Assembly: GCA_036172665.1 (NCBI GenBank)
Contig: JAYKNF010000065.1
Location: 1 to 64,000, forward strand
Source of the DNA: Prosopocoilus inquinatus
Lineage: Eukaryota; Arthropoda; Insecta; Coleoptera; Lucanidae
Length of the DNA: 64,000 nt
Direction: 5' to 3'
How positions within the stretch are numbered: the first letter of the stretch is position 1; every line of letters starts with the position of its first letter. The position numbers were made by a program, and so were the translations under genes. The notes beneath the pieces were generated by a model. The model did not search any database and was not told the DNA's origin. It worked only from the letters and a program-made list of their open reading frames with translations. This document shows, piece by piece, positions 40,069-53,776 of the stretch.

Positions 40069-40664
40069 TAAGGATCGATTAGATACATCACAGGAGCAAC
40101 GCTAATGCGTGTTGTTTCGTTTAAAACTATTTCCAGCTTCTGCTGCGTCCGAAAATTTCGTATCTCACATCAAAGTTACTGGAGTCCATCGAAACGCCAA
40201 ATAACATGATAGATGAGTAAGGATCGATTAGATACATCACAGGAGCAACGCTAATGAGTGTTGTTTCGTTTAAAACTATTTCCAGCTTCAGCTGCGTCCG
40301 AGAACTTCTTATCTCACTTCAGAGTTACTGGAGCCCATCCAAACGCCAAATAACATGATAGATGAGTAAGGATCGATTAGATACATCACAGGAACAACGA
40401 TAATACGTGTTGTTTCGTTCAAAACTATTTCCAGCTTCTGCTGCGTCCGAAAACTTTGTATCTCACATCAGAGTTACTGGAGTCCATTCAAACATCAAAT
40501 AACATGATAGATGAGTAAGGATCGATTAGATACATCACAGGAACAACGCTAATGCGTGTTGTTTCATTTAAAACTATTTCCAGTTTCTGCTGCGTCCGAA
40601 AATTTCGTATCTCACATCAGAGTTACTGGAGTCCATCGAAACGCCAAATAACATGATAGATGAG
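40069..40664. repeat. A-B-C'-D leader block
   Basis: Four monomers following L, in the same order as at 12804 and 20403. B carries AATGAGTGTTG, a class F mark, near 40254. The fifth monomer of the usual leader, A*, is counted here as the first monomer of the following 12-monomer unit. Confidence 0.82.
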
Positions 40665-42452
40665 TAAGGATCGATTAGATACATCACAGGAACAACGCTA
40701 ATGCGTGTTGTTTCGTTTAAAACTATTTCCAGCTTCTGCTGCGTCCGAAAATTTCGTATCTCAAATCAAAGTTACTGGAGTCCATCGAAACGCCAAATAG
40801 CATGATAGATGAGTAAGGATCGATTAGATACATCACAGGAACAACGCTAATGCGTGTTGTTTCGTTTAAAACTATTTCCAGCTTCAGCTGCATCCGAGAA
40901 CTTCGTATCTCACTTCAGATTTACTGGAGCCCATCCAAACGTCAAATAACATGATAGATGAGTAAGGATCGATTACATACATCACAGGAACAACGCTAAT
41001 GAGTGTTGTTTCATTTAAAACTATTTCCAGCTTGTGCTGTGTCCGAAAATTTCGTATCTCAGATCAGAGTTACTGGAGTCCATCGAAACGTCAAATAACA
41101 TAGTAGATAAGTAAGGATCGATTAGATACATCACAGGAACAACGCTAATACGTGTTGTTTCGTTTAAAACTATTTCCAGCTTCTGCTGCGTCCGAAAACG
41201 TCTTACCTCACATCAGACTTACTGGAGTCCATCCAAACGTCAAATAACATGTTAGATAAGTAAGGATCGTTTAGATACATCACAGGAACAACGCTAATAC
41301 GTGTTGTTTCGTTGAAAACTATTTCCAGCTTCTGCTGCGTCCGAAATCTTTGTATCTCACATCAGAGTTACTGGAGTCCATCGAAACGCCAAATAACATG
41401 ATAGATGAGTAAGGATCGACTAGATACATCACAGGAACAACGCTAATGCGTGTTGTTTCGTTTAAAACTATTTCCAGCTTCTGCTGCGTCCGAAAATTTC
41501 GTATCTCACATCAAAGTTACTGGAGTCCATCGAAACGCCAAATAACATGATAGATGAGTAAGGATCGATTAGATACATCACAGGAACAACGCTAATGCGT
41601 GTTGTTTCGTTTAAAACTATTTCCAGCTTCAGCTGCGTCCGAGAACTTTGTATCTCACATCAGAGTTACTGGAGTCCGTTCAAATGTCAAATAACATGAT
41701 AGATGAGTAAGGATCGATTAGATACATCACAGGAACAACGCTAATACGTGTTGTTTCGTTTAAAACTATTTCCAGCTTCTGCTGCGTCCGAAAACGTCTT
41801 ACCTCACATCAGACTTACTGGAGTCCATCCAAACGTCAAATAACATGTTAGATAAGTAAGGATCGTTTAGATACATCACAGGAACAACGCTAATACGTGT
41901 TGTTTCGTTGAAAACTATTTCCAGCTTCTGCTGCGTCCGAAATCTTTGTATCTCACATCAGAGTTACTGGAGTCCATCCAAACGTCAAATAACATGATAG
42001 ATGAGTAAGGATCGATTAGATACATCACAGGAACAACGCTAATGCGTGTTGTTTCGTTTAAAACTATTTCCAGCTTCTGCTGCGTCCGAAAATTTCGTAT
42101 CTCACATCAAAGTTACTGGAGCCCATCCAAACGTCAAATAACATGATAGATGTGTAAGGATCGATTAGATACATCACAGGAACAACGCTAATACGTGTTG
42201 TTTCGTTCAAAACTATTTCCAGCTTCTGCTGCGTCCGAGAACTTTGTATCTCACATCAGAGTTACTGGAGTCCATTTAAACGTCAAATAACATGATAGAT
42301 GAGTAAGGATCGATTAGATACATCACAGGAACAACGCTAATGCGTGTTGTTTCGTTTAAAACTATTTCCAGCTTCTGCTGCGTCCGAAAATTTCGTATCT
42401 CACATCAGAGTTACTGGAGTCCATCGAAACGCCAAATAACATGATAGATGAG
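40665..42452. repeat. 12-monomer tandem unit, copy 1 (1788 bp)
   Basis: Order A* E' F' J Q A W J Q A C D-like. Marks shared with copy 2 are AGCTGCATCCGAG in E' (near 40886), CTTGTGCTGTGTCCG and CTCAGATCAG in F', CGACTAG in A, GTCCGTTCAAATG in W and CATTTAAACG in C. Copy 2 follows at a constant 1788-bp offset (12 x 149). Differences: this copy has CTCAAATCAAAG in A*, and its last monomer ends TCGAAACGCC while copy 2 ends TCGAAACGTC. Confidence 0.9.
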
Positions 42453-44240
42453 TAAGGATCGATTAGATACATCACAGGAACAACGCTAATGCGTGTTGTT
42501 TCGTTTAAAACTATTTCCAGCTTCTGCTGCGTCCGAAAATTTCGTATCTCACATCAAAGTTACTGGAGTCCATCGAAACGCCAAATAGCATGATAGATGA
42601 GTAAGGATCGATTAGATACATCACAGGAACAACGCTAATGCGTGTTGTTTCGTTTAAAACTATTTCCAGCTTCAGCTGCATCCGAGAACTTCGTATCTCA
42701 CTTCAGATTTACTGGAGCCCATCCAAACGTCAAATAACATGATAGATGAGTAAGGATCGATTACATACATCACAGGAACAACGCTAATGAGTGTTGTTTC
42801 ATTTAAAACTATTTCCAGCTTGTGCTGTGTCCGAAAATTTCGTATCTCAGATCAGAGTTACTGGAGTCCATCGAAACGTCAAATAACATAGTAGATAAGT
42901 AAGGATCGATTAGATACATCACAGGAACAACGCTAATACGTGTTGTTTCGTTTAAAACTATTTCCAGCTTCTGCTGCGTCCGAAAACGTCTTACCTCACA
43001 TCAGACTTACTGGAGTCCATCCAAACGTCAAATAACATGTTAGATAAGTAAGGATCGTTTAGATACATCACAGGAACAACGCTAATACGTGTTGTTTCGT
43101 TGAAAACTATTTCCAGCTTCTGCTGCGTCCGAAATCTTTGTATCTCACATCAGAGTTACTGGAGTCCATCGAAACGCCAAATAACATGATAGATGAGTAA
43201 GGATCGACTAGATACATCACAGGAACAACGCTAATGCGTGTTGTTTCGTTTAAAACTATTTCCAGCTTCTGCTGCGTCCGAAAATTTCGTATCTCACATC
43301 AAAGTTACTGGAGTCCATCGAAACGCCAAATAACATGATAGATGAGTAAGGATCGATTAGATACATCACAGGAACAACGCTAATGCGTGTTGTTTCGTTT
43401 AAAACTATTTCCAGCTTCAGCTGCGTCCGAGAACTTTGTATCTCACATCAGAGTTACTGGAGTCCGTTCAAATGTCAAATAACATGATAGATGAGTAAGG
43501 ATCGATTAGATACATCACAGGAACAACGCTAATACGTGTTGTTTCGTTTAAAACTATTTCCAGCTTCTGCTGCGTCCGAAAACGTCTTACCTCACATCAG
43601 ACTTACTGGAGTCCATCCAAACGTCAAATAACATGTTAGATAAGTAAGGATCGTTTAGATACATCACAGGAACAACGCTAATACGTGTTGTTTCGTTGAA
43701 AACTATTTCCAGCTTCTGCTGCGTCCGAAATCTTTGTATCTCACATCAGAGTTACTGGAGTCCATCCAAACGTCAAATAACATGATAGATGAGTAAGGAT
43801 CGATTAGATACATCACAGGAACAACGCTAATGCGTGTTGTTTCGTTTAAAACTATTTCCAGCTTCTGCTGCGTCCGAAAATTTCGTATCTCACATCAAAG
43901 TTACTGGAGCCCATCCAAACGTCAAATAACATGATAGATGTGTAAGGATCGATTAGATACATCACAGGAACAACGCTAATACGTGTTGTTTCGTTCAAAA
44001 CTATTTCCAGCTTCTGCTGCGTCCGAGAACTTTGTATCTCACATCAGAGTTACTGGAGTCCATTTAAACGTCAAATAACATGATAGATGAGTAAGGATCG
44101 ATTAGATACATCACAGGAACAACGCTAATGCGTGTTGTTTCGTTTAAAACTATTTCCAGCTTCTGCTGCGTCCGAAAATTTCGTATCTCACATCAGAGTT
44201 ACTGGAGTCCATCGAAACGTCAAATAACATGATAGATGAG
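42453..44240. repeat. 12-monomer tandem unit, copy 2 (1788 bp)
   Basis: Repeats the preceding unit with only a handful of visible differences. Near 43905 the sequence joins the third copy of the large segmental duplication, through the GATGTGTAAG monomer tail shared with 4464 and 32465. The tail of both units is therefore itself derived from that segment. Confidence 0.9.
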
Positions 44241-46475
44241 TAAGGATCGATTAGATACATCACAGGAACAACGCTAATGCGTGTTGTTTCATTTAAAACT
44301 ATTTCCAGCTTCTGCTGCGTCCGAAAATTTCGTATCTCACCTCAGAGATACTGGAGTCCATCCAAACGTCAAATAACATGATAGATGAGTAAGGATCGAT
44401 TAGATACATCACAGGAAAAACGCTAATACGTGTTTGTTCGTTTAAAACTATTTCCAGCTCCTGCTGCGTCCAAAAACTTCGTATCTCACATCAGAGTTAC
44501 TAGAGTCCGTCGAAACGTCAAATAACATGATAGATGAGTAAGGATCGATTAGATACATCACAGGAACAACGCTAATGCGTGTTGTTTCGTTTAAAACTAT
44601 TTCCAGCTTCAGCTGCGTCCGAGAACTTCGTATCTCACTTCAGAGTTACTGGAGCCCATCCAAACGTCAAATAACATGACAGATGAGTAAGGATCGATTA
44701 CATACATCACAGGAACAACGCTAATGCGTGTTGTTTCATTTAAAACTATTTCCAGCTTCTGCTGCGTCCGAAAATTTCTTATCTCACATCAGAGTTACTG
44801 GAGTCCATCGAAACGTCAAATAACATAGTAGCTAAGTAAGGATCGATTAGATACATCACAGGAACAACGCTAATACGTGTTGTTTCGTTGAAAACAATTT
44901 CCAGCTTCTGCTGCGTCCGAAACCTTTGTATCTCACATCAGAGTTACTGGAGTCCATCCAAACGTCAAATAACATGATAGATGAGTAAGGATCGATTAGA
45001 TACATCACATCAACAACGCTAATACTTGTTGTTTCGTTTAAAACTATTTCCAGCTTCTGCTGCGTCCGAAAACGTCGTATCTCACATCAGAGTTACTGGA
45101 GTCCATCGAAACATCAAATAACATGATAGATAAGTAAGGATCGATTAGATACAGCACAGGAACAACGCTAATACGTGTTGTTTCGTTCAAAACTATTTCC
45201 AGCTTCTGCTGCGTCCGATAACTTTGTATCTCACATCAGAGTTACTGGAGTCCATCCAAACGTCAAATAACATGATAGATGAGTAAGGATCGATTAGATA
45301 CATCACAGGAACAACGCTAATGCGTGTTGTTTCGTTTAAAACTATTTCCAGCTTCTGCTGCGTCCGAAAATTTCGTATCTCACATAAAAGTTACTGGAGT
45401 CCATCGAAACGCCAAATAACATGATAGATGAGTAAGGATCGATTAGATACATCACAGGAACAACGCTAATGCGTGTTGTTTCGTTTAAAACTATTTCCAG
45501 CTTCAGCTGCGTCCGAGAACTTCTTATCTCACTTCAGAGTTACTGGAGCCCATCCAAACGCCAAATAACATGATAGATGAGTAAGGATCGATTAGATACA
45601 TCACAGGAACAACGCTAATACGTGTTGTTTCGTTCAAAACCATTTCCAGCTTCTGCTGCGTCCGAGAACTTTGTATCTCACATCAGAGTTACTGGAGTCC
45701 ATTCAAACATCAAATAACATGATAGATGAGTAAGGATCGATTAGATACATCACAGGAACAACGCCAATACGTGTTGTTTCGTTGAAAACTATTTCCAGCT
45801 TCTGCTGCGTCCGAAATCTTTGTATCTCACATCAGAGTTACTGGAGTACATCCAAACGTCAAATAACATGATAGATGAGTAAGGATCGATTAGATACATC
45901 ACATCAACAACGCTAATACTTGTTGTTTCGTTTAAAACTATTTCCAGCTTCTGCTGCGTCCGAAAGCGTCGTATCTCACATCAGAGTTACTGGAGTCCAT
46001 CGAAACATCAAATAACACGATAGATAAGTAAGGATCGATTAGATACAGCACAGGAACAACGCTAATACGTGTTGTTTCGTTCAAAACTATTTCCAGCTTC
46101 TGCTGCGTCCGATAACTTTGTATCTCACATCAGAGTTACTGGAGTCCATCCAAACGTCAAATAACATGATAGATGAGTAAGGATCGATTAGATACATCAC
46201 AGGAACAACGCTAATGCGTGTTGTTTCGTTTAAAACTATTTCCAGCTTCTGCTGCGTCCGAAAATTTCGTATCTCACATCAAAGTTACTGGAGTCCATCG
46301 AAACGCCAAATAACATGATAGATGAGTAAGGATCGATTAGATACATCACAGGAACAACGCTAATGCGTGTTCTTTCGTTTAAAACTATTTCCAGCTTCAG
46401 CTGCGTCCGAGAACTTCTTATCTCACTTCAGAGTTACTGGAGTCCATTGAAACGTCAAATAACATGATAGATGAG
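44241..46475. repeat. N-O-E-P-Q-R-S-A-B-C-Q-R-S-A-B approach block
   Basis: Fifteen monomers leading to the M at 46476, equivalent to 4767-7001 and 32768-35002. N has CACCTCAGAG, O has TGTTTGTTCG, E has CATGACAG, and R occurs at 44986 and 45880. The order is the same in all three copies, so this block travels together with the HOR that follows it. Confidence 0.85.
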
Positions 46476-49455
46476 TAAGGATCGATTAGATACATCACAG
46501 GAACAACGCTAATGCGTGTTGTTTTATTTAAAATTATTTCCAGCTTCTGCTGCGTCCGAAAATTTCGTATCTCACATCAGAGTTACTGGAGTCCATCGAA
46601 ACGTCAAATAACATGATAGATGAGTAAGGATCGATTAGATACATCACAGGAACAACGCTAATGCGTGTTGTTTCATTTAAAACTATTTCCAGCTTCTGCT
46701 GCGTCCGAAAATTTCGTATCTCACATCAGAGATACTGGAGTCCATCCAAACGTCAAATAACATGATAGATGAGTAAGGATCGATTAGATACATCACAGGA
46801 ACAACGCTAATACGTGTTGTTTCGTTTAAAACTATTTCCAGCTCCTGCTGCGTCCAAAAACTTCGTATCTCACATCAGAGTTACTAGAGTCCGTCGAAAC
46901 GTCAAATAACATGATAGATGAGTAAGGATCGATTAGATACATCACAGAAACAACGCTAATGCGTGTTGTTTCGTTGAAAACTATTTCCAGCTTCTGCTGC
47001 GTCCGAAAATTTCGTATCTCACATCAGAGTTACTGGAGTCCATCGAAACGTCAAATAACATAGTAGCTAAGTAAGGATCGATTAGATACATCACAGGAAC
47101 AACGCTAATACGTGTTGTTTCGTTGAAAACTATTTCCAGCTTCTGCTGCGTCCGAAATCTTTGTATCTCACATCAGAGTTACTGGAGTACATCCAAACGT
47201 CAAATAACATGATAGATGAGTAAGGATCGATTAGATACATCACATCAACAACGCTAATACTTGTTGTTTCGTTTAAAACTATTTCCAGCTTCTGCTGCGT
47301 CCGAAAACGTCGTATCTCACATCAGAGTTACTGGAGTCCATCGAAACATCAAATAACATGATAGATAAGTAAGGATCGATTAGATACAGCACAGGAACAA
47401 CGCTAATACGTGTTGTTTCGTTCAAAACTATTTCCAGCTTCTGCTGCGTCCGATAACTTTGTATCTCACATCAGAGTTACTGGAGTCCATCCAAACGTCA
47501 AATAACATGATAGATGAGTAAGGATCGATTAGATACATCACAGGAACAACGCTAATGCGTGTTGTTTCATTTAAAATTATTTCCAGCTTCTGCTGCGTCC
47601 GAAAATTTCGTATCTCACATCAGAGTTACTGGAGTCCATCCAAACGTCAAATAACATGATAGATGAGTAAGGATCGATTAGATACATCACAGGAACAACG
47701 CTAATGCGTGTTGTTTCGTTTAAAACTATTTCCAGCTTCTGCTGCGTCCGAAAATTTCGTATCTCACATCAAAGTTACTGGAGTCCATCGAAACGCCAAA
47801 TAACATGATAGATGAGTAAGGATCGATTAGATACATCACAGGAGCAACGCTAATGCGTGTTGTTTCGTTTAAAACTATTTCCAGCTTCAGCTGCGTCCGA
47901 GAACTTCTTATCTCACTTCAGAGTTACTGGAGCCCATCCAAACGCCAAATAACATGATAGATGAGTAAGGATCGATTAGATACATCACAGGAACAACGCT
48001 AATACGTGTTGTTTCGTTCAAAACTATTTCCAGCTTCTGCTGCGTCCGAGAACTTTGTATCTCACATCAGAGTTACTGGAGTCCATTCAAACATCAAATA
48101 ACATGATAGATGAGTAAGGATCGATTAGATACATCACAGGAACAACGCTAATGCCTGTTGTTTCATTTAAAACTATTTCCAGTTTCTGCTGCGTCCGAAA
48201 ATTTCGTATCTCACATCAGAGTTACTGGAGTCCGTCGAAACGCCAAATAACATGATAGATGAGTAAGGATCGATTAGATACATCACAGGAACAACTCTAA
48301 TGCGTGTTGTTTCGTTTAAAACTATTTCCAGCTTCAGCTGCGTCCGAGAACTTCGTATCTCACTTCAGAGTTACTGGAGCCCATCCAAACGTCAAATAAC
48401 ATGATAGATGAGTAAGGATCGATTACATACATCACAGGAACAACGCTAATGAGTGTTGTTTCATTTAAAACTATTTCCAGCTTGTGCTGCGTCCGAAAAT
48501 TTCGTATCTCACATCAGAGTTACTGGAGTCCATCGAAACGTCAAATAACATAGTAGATAAGTAAGGATCGATTAGATACATCACAGGAACAACGCTAATA
48601 CGTGTTATTTCGTTTAAAACTATTTCCAGCTTCTGCTGCGTCCGAAAACGTCTTACCTCGCATCAGACTTACTGGAGTCCATCCAAACGTCAAATAACAT
48701 GTTAGATAAGTAAGGATCGTTTAGATACATCACAGGAACAACGCTAATGCGTGTTGTTTCTTTTAAAACTATTTCCAGCTTCAGCTGCGTCCGAGAACTT
48801 CGTATCTCACTTCAGAGTTACTGGAGCCCATCCAAACGTCAGATAACATGATAGATGAGTAAGGATCGATTACATACATCACAGGAACAACGCTAATGCG
48901 TGTTGTTTCATTTAAAACTATTTCCAGCTTGTGCTGCGTCCGAAAATTTCGTATCTCACATCAGAGTTACTGGAGTCCATCCAAACGTCAAATAACATGA
49001 TAGATGAGTAAGGATCGATTAGATACATCACAGGAACAACGCTAATACGTGTTGTTTCGTTTAAAACTATTTCCAGCTTCTGCTGCGTCCGAAAACGTCT
49101 TACCTCACATCAGACTTACTGGAGTCCATCCAAACGTCAAATAACATGTTAGATTATTAAGGATCGTTTAGATATATCACAGGAACAACGCTAATGCGTG
49201 TTGTTTCGTTTAAAACTATTTCCAGCTTCTGCTGCGTCCGAAAATTTAGTATCTCACATCAGAGATACTGGAGTCCATCCAAACGTCAAATAACATGATG
49301 GATGAGTAAGGATCGATTAGATACATCACAGGAACAACGCTAATACGTGTTGTTTCGTTGAAAACTATTTCCGGCTTCTGCTGCGTCCGAAATCTTTGTA
49401 TCTCACATCAGAGTTACTGGAGTCCATCCAAACGTCAAATAACATGATAGATGAG
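46476..49455. repeat. Last 19-mer HOR, 20 monomers (U replaced by A-B)
   Basis: M N O P Q R S T A B C D E F G H I J K L. The A monomer (CATCAAAG) at 47684 and B (GGAGCAACG) at 47833 stand where other copies have the single class U, which combines a front like A and a back like B. Classes M, O, P, R and S are not seen again in the window after this copy. J has GATTATTAAGG and K starts GATATATCAC. Confidence 0.87.
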
Positions 49456-52400
49456 TAAGGATAGATTAGATACATCACAGGAACAACGCTAATGCGTGTT
49501 GTTTCGTTTAAAACTATTTCCAGCTTCTGCTGCGTCCGAAAATTTCGTATCTCACATCAAAGTTACTGGAGTCCATCGAAACGCCAAATAACATGATAGA
49601 TGAGTAAGGATCGATTAGATACATCACAGGAGCAACGCTAATGCGTGTTGTTTCGTTTAAAACTATTTCCAGCTTCAGCTGCGTCCGAGAACTTCTTATC
49701 TCACTTCAGAGTTACTGGAGCCCATCCAAACGCCAAATAACATGATAGATGAGTAAGGATCGATTCGATACATCACAGGAACAACGATAATACGTGTTGT
49801 TTCGTTCAAAACTATTTCCAGCTTCTGCTGCGTAAGAAAACTTTGTATCTCACATCAGAGTTACTGGAGTCCATTCAAACATCAAATAACATGATAGATG
49901 AGTAAGGATCGATTAGATACATCACAGGAACAACGCTAATGCGTGTTGTTTCATTTAAAACTATTTCCAGTTTCTGCTGCGTCCGAAAATTTCGTATCTC
50001 ACATCAGAGTTACTGGAGTCCATCGAAACGCCAAATAACATGATAGATGAGTAAGGATCGATTAGATACATCACAGGAACAACGCTAATGCGTGTTGTTT
50101 CGTTTAAAACTATTTCCAGCTTCTGCTGCGTCCGAAAATTTCGTATCTCACATCAAAGTTACTGGAGTCCATCGAAACGCCAAATAGCATGATAGATGAG
50201 TAAGGATCGATTAGATACATCACAGGAACAACGCTAATGCGTGTTGTTTCGTTTAAAACTATTTCCAGCTTCAGCTGCGTCCGAGAACTTCGTATCTCAC
50301 TTCAGAGTTACTGGAGCCCATCCAAACGTCAAATAACATGATAGATGAGTAAGGATCGATTACATACATCACAGGAACAACGCTAATGAGTGTTGTTTCA
50401 TTTAAAACTATTTCCAGCTTGTGCTGCGTCCGAAAATTTCGTATCTCACATCAGAGTTACTGGAGTCCATCGAAACGTCAAATAACATAGTAGATAAGTA
50501 AGGATCGATTAGATACATCACAGGAACAACGCTAATACGTGTTATTTCGTTCAAAACTATTTCCAGCTTCTGCTGCGTCCGAGAACTTTGTATCTCACAT
50601 CAGAGTTACTGGAGTCCGTTCAAACGTCAAATAACATGATAGATGAGTAAGGATCGATTAGATACATCACAGGAACAACGCTAATACGTGTTGTTTCGTT
50701 GAAAACTATTTCCAGCTTCTGCTGCGTCCGAAATCTTTGTATCTCACATCAGAGATACTGGAGTCCATCCAAACGTCAAATAACATGATAGATGAGTAAG
50801 GATCGATTAGATACATCACAGGAACAACGCTAATACGTGTTATTTCGTTTAAAACTATTTCCAGCTTGTGCTGCGTCCGAAAACGTCTTACCTCACATCA
50901 GACTTACTGGAGTCCATCCAAACGTCAAATAACATGTTAGATAAGTAAGGATCGTTTAGATACATCACGGGAACAACGATAATGCGTGTTGTTTCTTTTA
51001 AAACTATTTCCAGCTTCAGCTGCGTCCGAGAACTTCGTATCTCACTTCAGAGTTACTGGAGCCCATCCAAACGTCAAATAACATGATAGATGAGTAAGGA
51101 TCGATTACATACATCACAGGAACAACGCTAATGCGTGTTGTTTCATTTAAAACTATTTCCAGCTTGTGCTGCGTCCGAAAATTTCGTATCTCACATCAGA
51201 GTTACTGGAGTCCATCCAAACGTCAAATAACATGATAGATGAGTAAGGATCGATTAGATACATCACAGGAACAACGCTAATACGTGTTGTTTCGTTTAAA
51301 ACTATTTCCAGCTTCTGCTGCGTCCGAAAACGTCTTACCTCACATCAGACTTACTGGAGTCCATCCAAACGTCAAATAACATGTTAGATAAGTAAGGATC
51401 GTTTAGTTACATCACAGGAACAACGCTAATGCGTGTTGTTTCGTTTAAAACTATTTCCAGCTTCTGCTGCGTCCGAAAATTTAGTATCTCACATCAGAGA
51501 TACTGGAGTCCATCCAAACGTCAAATAACATGATAGATGAGTAAGGATCGATTAGATACATCACAGGAACAACGCTAATACGTGTTGTTTCGTTGAAAAC
51601 TATTTCCGGCTTCTGCTGCGTCCGAAATCTTTGTATCTCACATCAGAGTTACTGGAGTCCATCCAAACGTCAAATAACATGATAGATGAGTAAGGATCGA
51701 TTAGATACATCACAGGAACAACGCTAATGCGTGTTGTTTCGTTTAAAACTATTTCCAGCTTCTGCTGCGTCCGAAAATTTAGTATCTCACATCAGAGATA
51801 CTGGAGTCCATCCAAACGTCAAATAACATGATAGATGAGTAAGGATCGATTAGATACATCACAGGAACAACGCTAATACGTGTTGTTTCGTTGAAAACTA
51901 TTTCCGGCTTCTGCTGCGTCCGAAATCTTTGTATCTCACATCAGAGTTACTGGAGTCCATCCAAACGTCAAATAACATGATAGATGAGTAAGGATCGATT
52001 AGATACATCACAGGAACAACGCTAATGCGTGTTGTTTCGTTTAAAACTATTTCCAGCTTCTGCTGCGTCCGAAAATTTCGTATCTCACATCAAAGTTACT
52101 GGAGTCCATCGAAACGCCAAATAACATGACAGATGAGTAAGGATCGATTAGATACATCACAGGAGCAACGCTAATGCGTGTTGTTTCGTTTAAAACTATT
52201 TCCAGCTTCAGCTGCGTCCGAGAACTTCTTATCTCACTTCAGAGTTACTGGAGTCCATCCAAACGCCAAATAACATGATAGATGAGTAAGGATCTATTAG
52301 ATACATCACAGGAACAACGATAATACGTGTTGTTTCGTTCAAAACTATTTCCAGCTTCTGCTGCGTCCGAAAACTTTGTATCTCACATCAGAGTTACTAG

Positions 52401-52733
52401 AGTCCATTCAAACATCAAATAACATGATAGATGAGTAAGGATCGATTAGATACATCACAGGAACAACGCTAATGCGTGTTGTTTCATTTAAAACTATTTC
52501 CAGTTTCTGCTGCGTCCGAAAATTTCTTATCTCACATCAGAGTTACTGGAGTCCATCGAAACGCCAAATAACATGATAGATGAGTAAGGATCGATTAGAT
52601 ACATCACAGGAACAACGCTAATACGTGTTGTTTCGTTTAAAACTATTTCCAGCTTCTGCTGCGTCCGAAAACGTCTTACCTCACATCAGACTTACTGGAG
52701 TCCATCCAAACGTCAAATAACATGTTAGATAAG
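49456..52733. repeat. 22-monomer block, copy 1 (partner 56353-59629)
   Basis: Order A B C' D A* E F W Q G' H I J K L K L A B C' D J, 3278 bp. The second copy lies 6897 bp downstream, which is 47 monomers minus two 53-bp deletions that lie between. Shared private marks are CGATTCGATAC and CTGCGTAAGAAAAC in C', ATCACGGGAACAACGATAATG in H, GTTTAGTTACATC in K and CATGACAGATG in A. The K-L pair is itself tandemly doubled (51393-51988). Confidence 0.9.
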
Positions 52734-53329
52734 TAAGGATCGTTTAGTTACATCACAGGAACAACGCTAATGCGTGTTGTTTCGTTTAAAACTATTTCCA
52801 GCTTCTGCTGCGTCCGAAAATTTAGTATCTCACATCAGAGATACTGGAGTCCATCCAAACGTCAAATAACATGATAGATGAGTAAGGATCGATTAGATAC
52901 ATCACAGGAACAACGCTAATACGTGTTGTTTCGTTGAAAACTATTTCCGGCTTCTGCTGCGTCCGAAATCTTTGTATCTCACATCAGAGTTACTGGAGTC
53001 CATCCAAACGTCAAATAACATGATAGATGAGTAAGGATCGATTAGATACATCGCAGGAACAACGCTAATGCGTGTTGTTTCGTTTAAAACTATTTCCAGC
53101 TTCTGCTGCGTCCGAAAATTTCGTATCTCACATCAAAGTTACTGGAGTCCATCGAATCGCCAAATAACATGATAGATGAGTAACGATCGATTAGATACAT
53201 CACAGGAGCAACGCTAATGCGTGTTGTTTCGTTTAAAACTATTTCCAGCTTCAGCTGCGTCCGAGAACTTCTTATCTCATTTCAGAGTTACTGGAGCCCA
53301 TCCAAACGCCAAATAACATGATAGATGAG
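52734..53329. repeat. K-L-A-B module
   Basis: Four monomers: K (GTTTAGTTACATC, TTTAGTATC), L (TTTCCGGC), A (ACATCGCAGG, TCGAATCGCC, AGTAACGATCG tail) and B (GGAGCAACG, TATCTCATTTCAG). This string is present here but absent at the equivalent place after the second 22-monomer block, where J (59481) is followed directly by C. ACATCGCAGG with AGTAACGATCG marks the A of this module also at 54469, 55214, 60769 and 61514. Confidence 0.83.
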
Positions 53330-53776
53330 TAAGGATCGATTAGATACATCACAGGAACAACGCTAATACGTGTTGTTTCGTTCAAAACTATTTCCAGCGT
53401 CTGCTGCGTCCGAGAACTTTGTATCTCACATCAGAGTTACAGGAGTCCATTCAAACATCAAATAACATGATAGATGAGTAAGGATCGATTAGATACATCA
53501 CAGGAACAACGCTAATACGTGTTGTTTCCTTGAAAACTATTTCCAGTTTCTGCTGCGTCCGAAATCTTTGTATCTCACATCAGAGTTACTGGAGTCCGTT
53601 CAAACGTCAAATAACATGATAGATGAGTAAGGATCGATTAGATACATCACAGGAACAACGCTAATACGTGTTGTTTCGTTGAAAACTATTTCCAGTTTCT
53701 GCTGCGTCCGAAATCTTTGTATCTCACATCAGAGTTACTGGAGTTCATCCAAACGTCAAATAACATGATAGATGAG

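Larger units (their letters stand above)
30237..40813. repeat. Large segmental duplication, copy 2 (partner 2236-13548)
   Basis: Starts at a C monomer with GTTCAAAACC and follows the left copy monomer by monomer. It contains the GGATGGATT, CATTACAGG, 2-bp-deletion and GATGTG markers, two 19-mer HORs (35003-37833 and 37834-40068), and the A-B-C'-D-A* leader. Differences seen include the W-J dimer at 31874-32171, CCTAAAGCG near 34488, CGATATCTT near 35681, ACTCTTTCC near 39382, absence of the 9-bp deletion, and loss of four monomers (H I J K) from the second HOR. Few scattered substitutions are visible over roughly 9 kb, which suggests recent duplication or continuing homogenisation. Confidence 0.9.
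43905..49500. repeat. Third copy of part of the large duplication
   Basis: Matches 32432-36210 at offset 11,473 bp (77 monomers) and about 36350-37880 at 11,622 bp (78 monomers), and through these about 4430-9880. Shared marks are GATGTGTAAG, CATGACAGAT, CCATTGAAACG and AAAGCGTCG. The offset rises by one monomer because the U monomer is replaced here by A plus B (47684-47981). Private changes include GTTTTATTTAAAATT near 46521, AATAACACGATAG near 46013 and ACGCCAATACG near 45763. Confidence 0.88.

Noticed and set aside
2236..40813. Assembly artefact as explanation for the 28-kb-spaced copies
   Set aside because: Not excluded, but disfavoured: the copies differ by a 9-bp deletion, a replaced dimer, one extra monomer and a four-monomer loss, which simple duplication by an assembler would not create.
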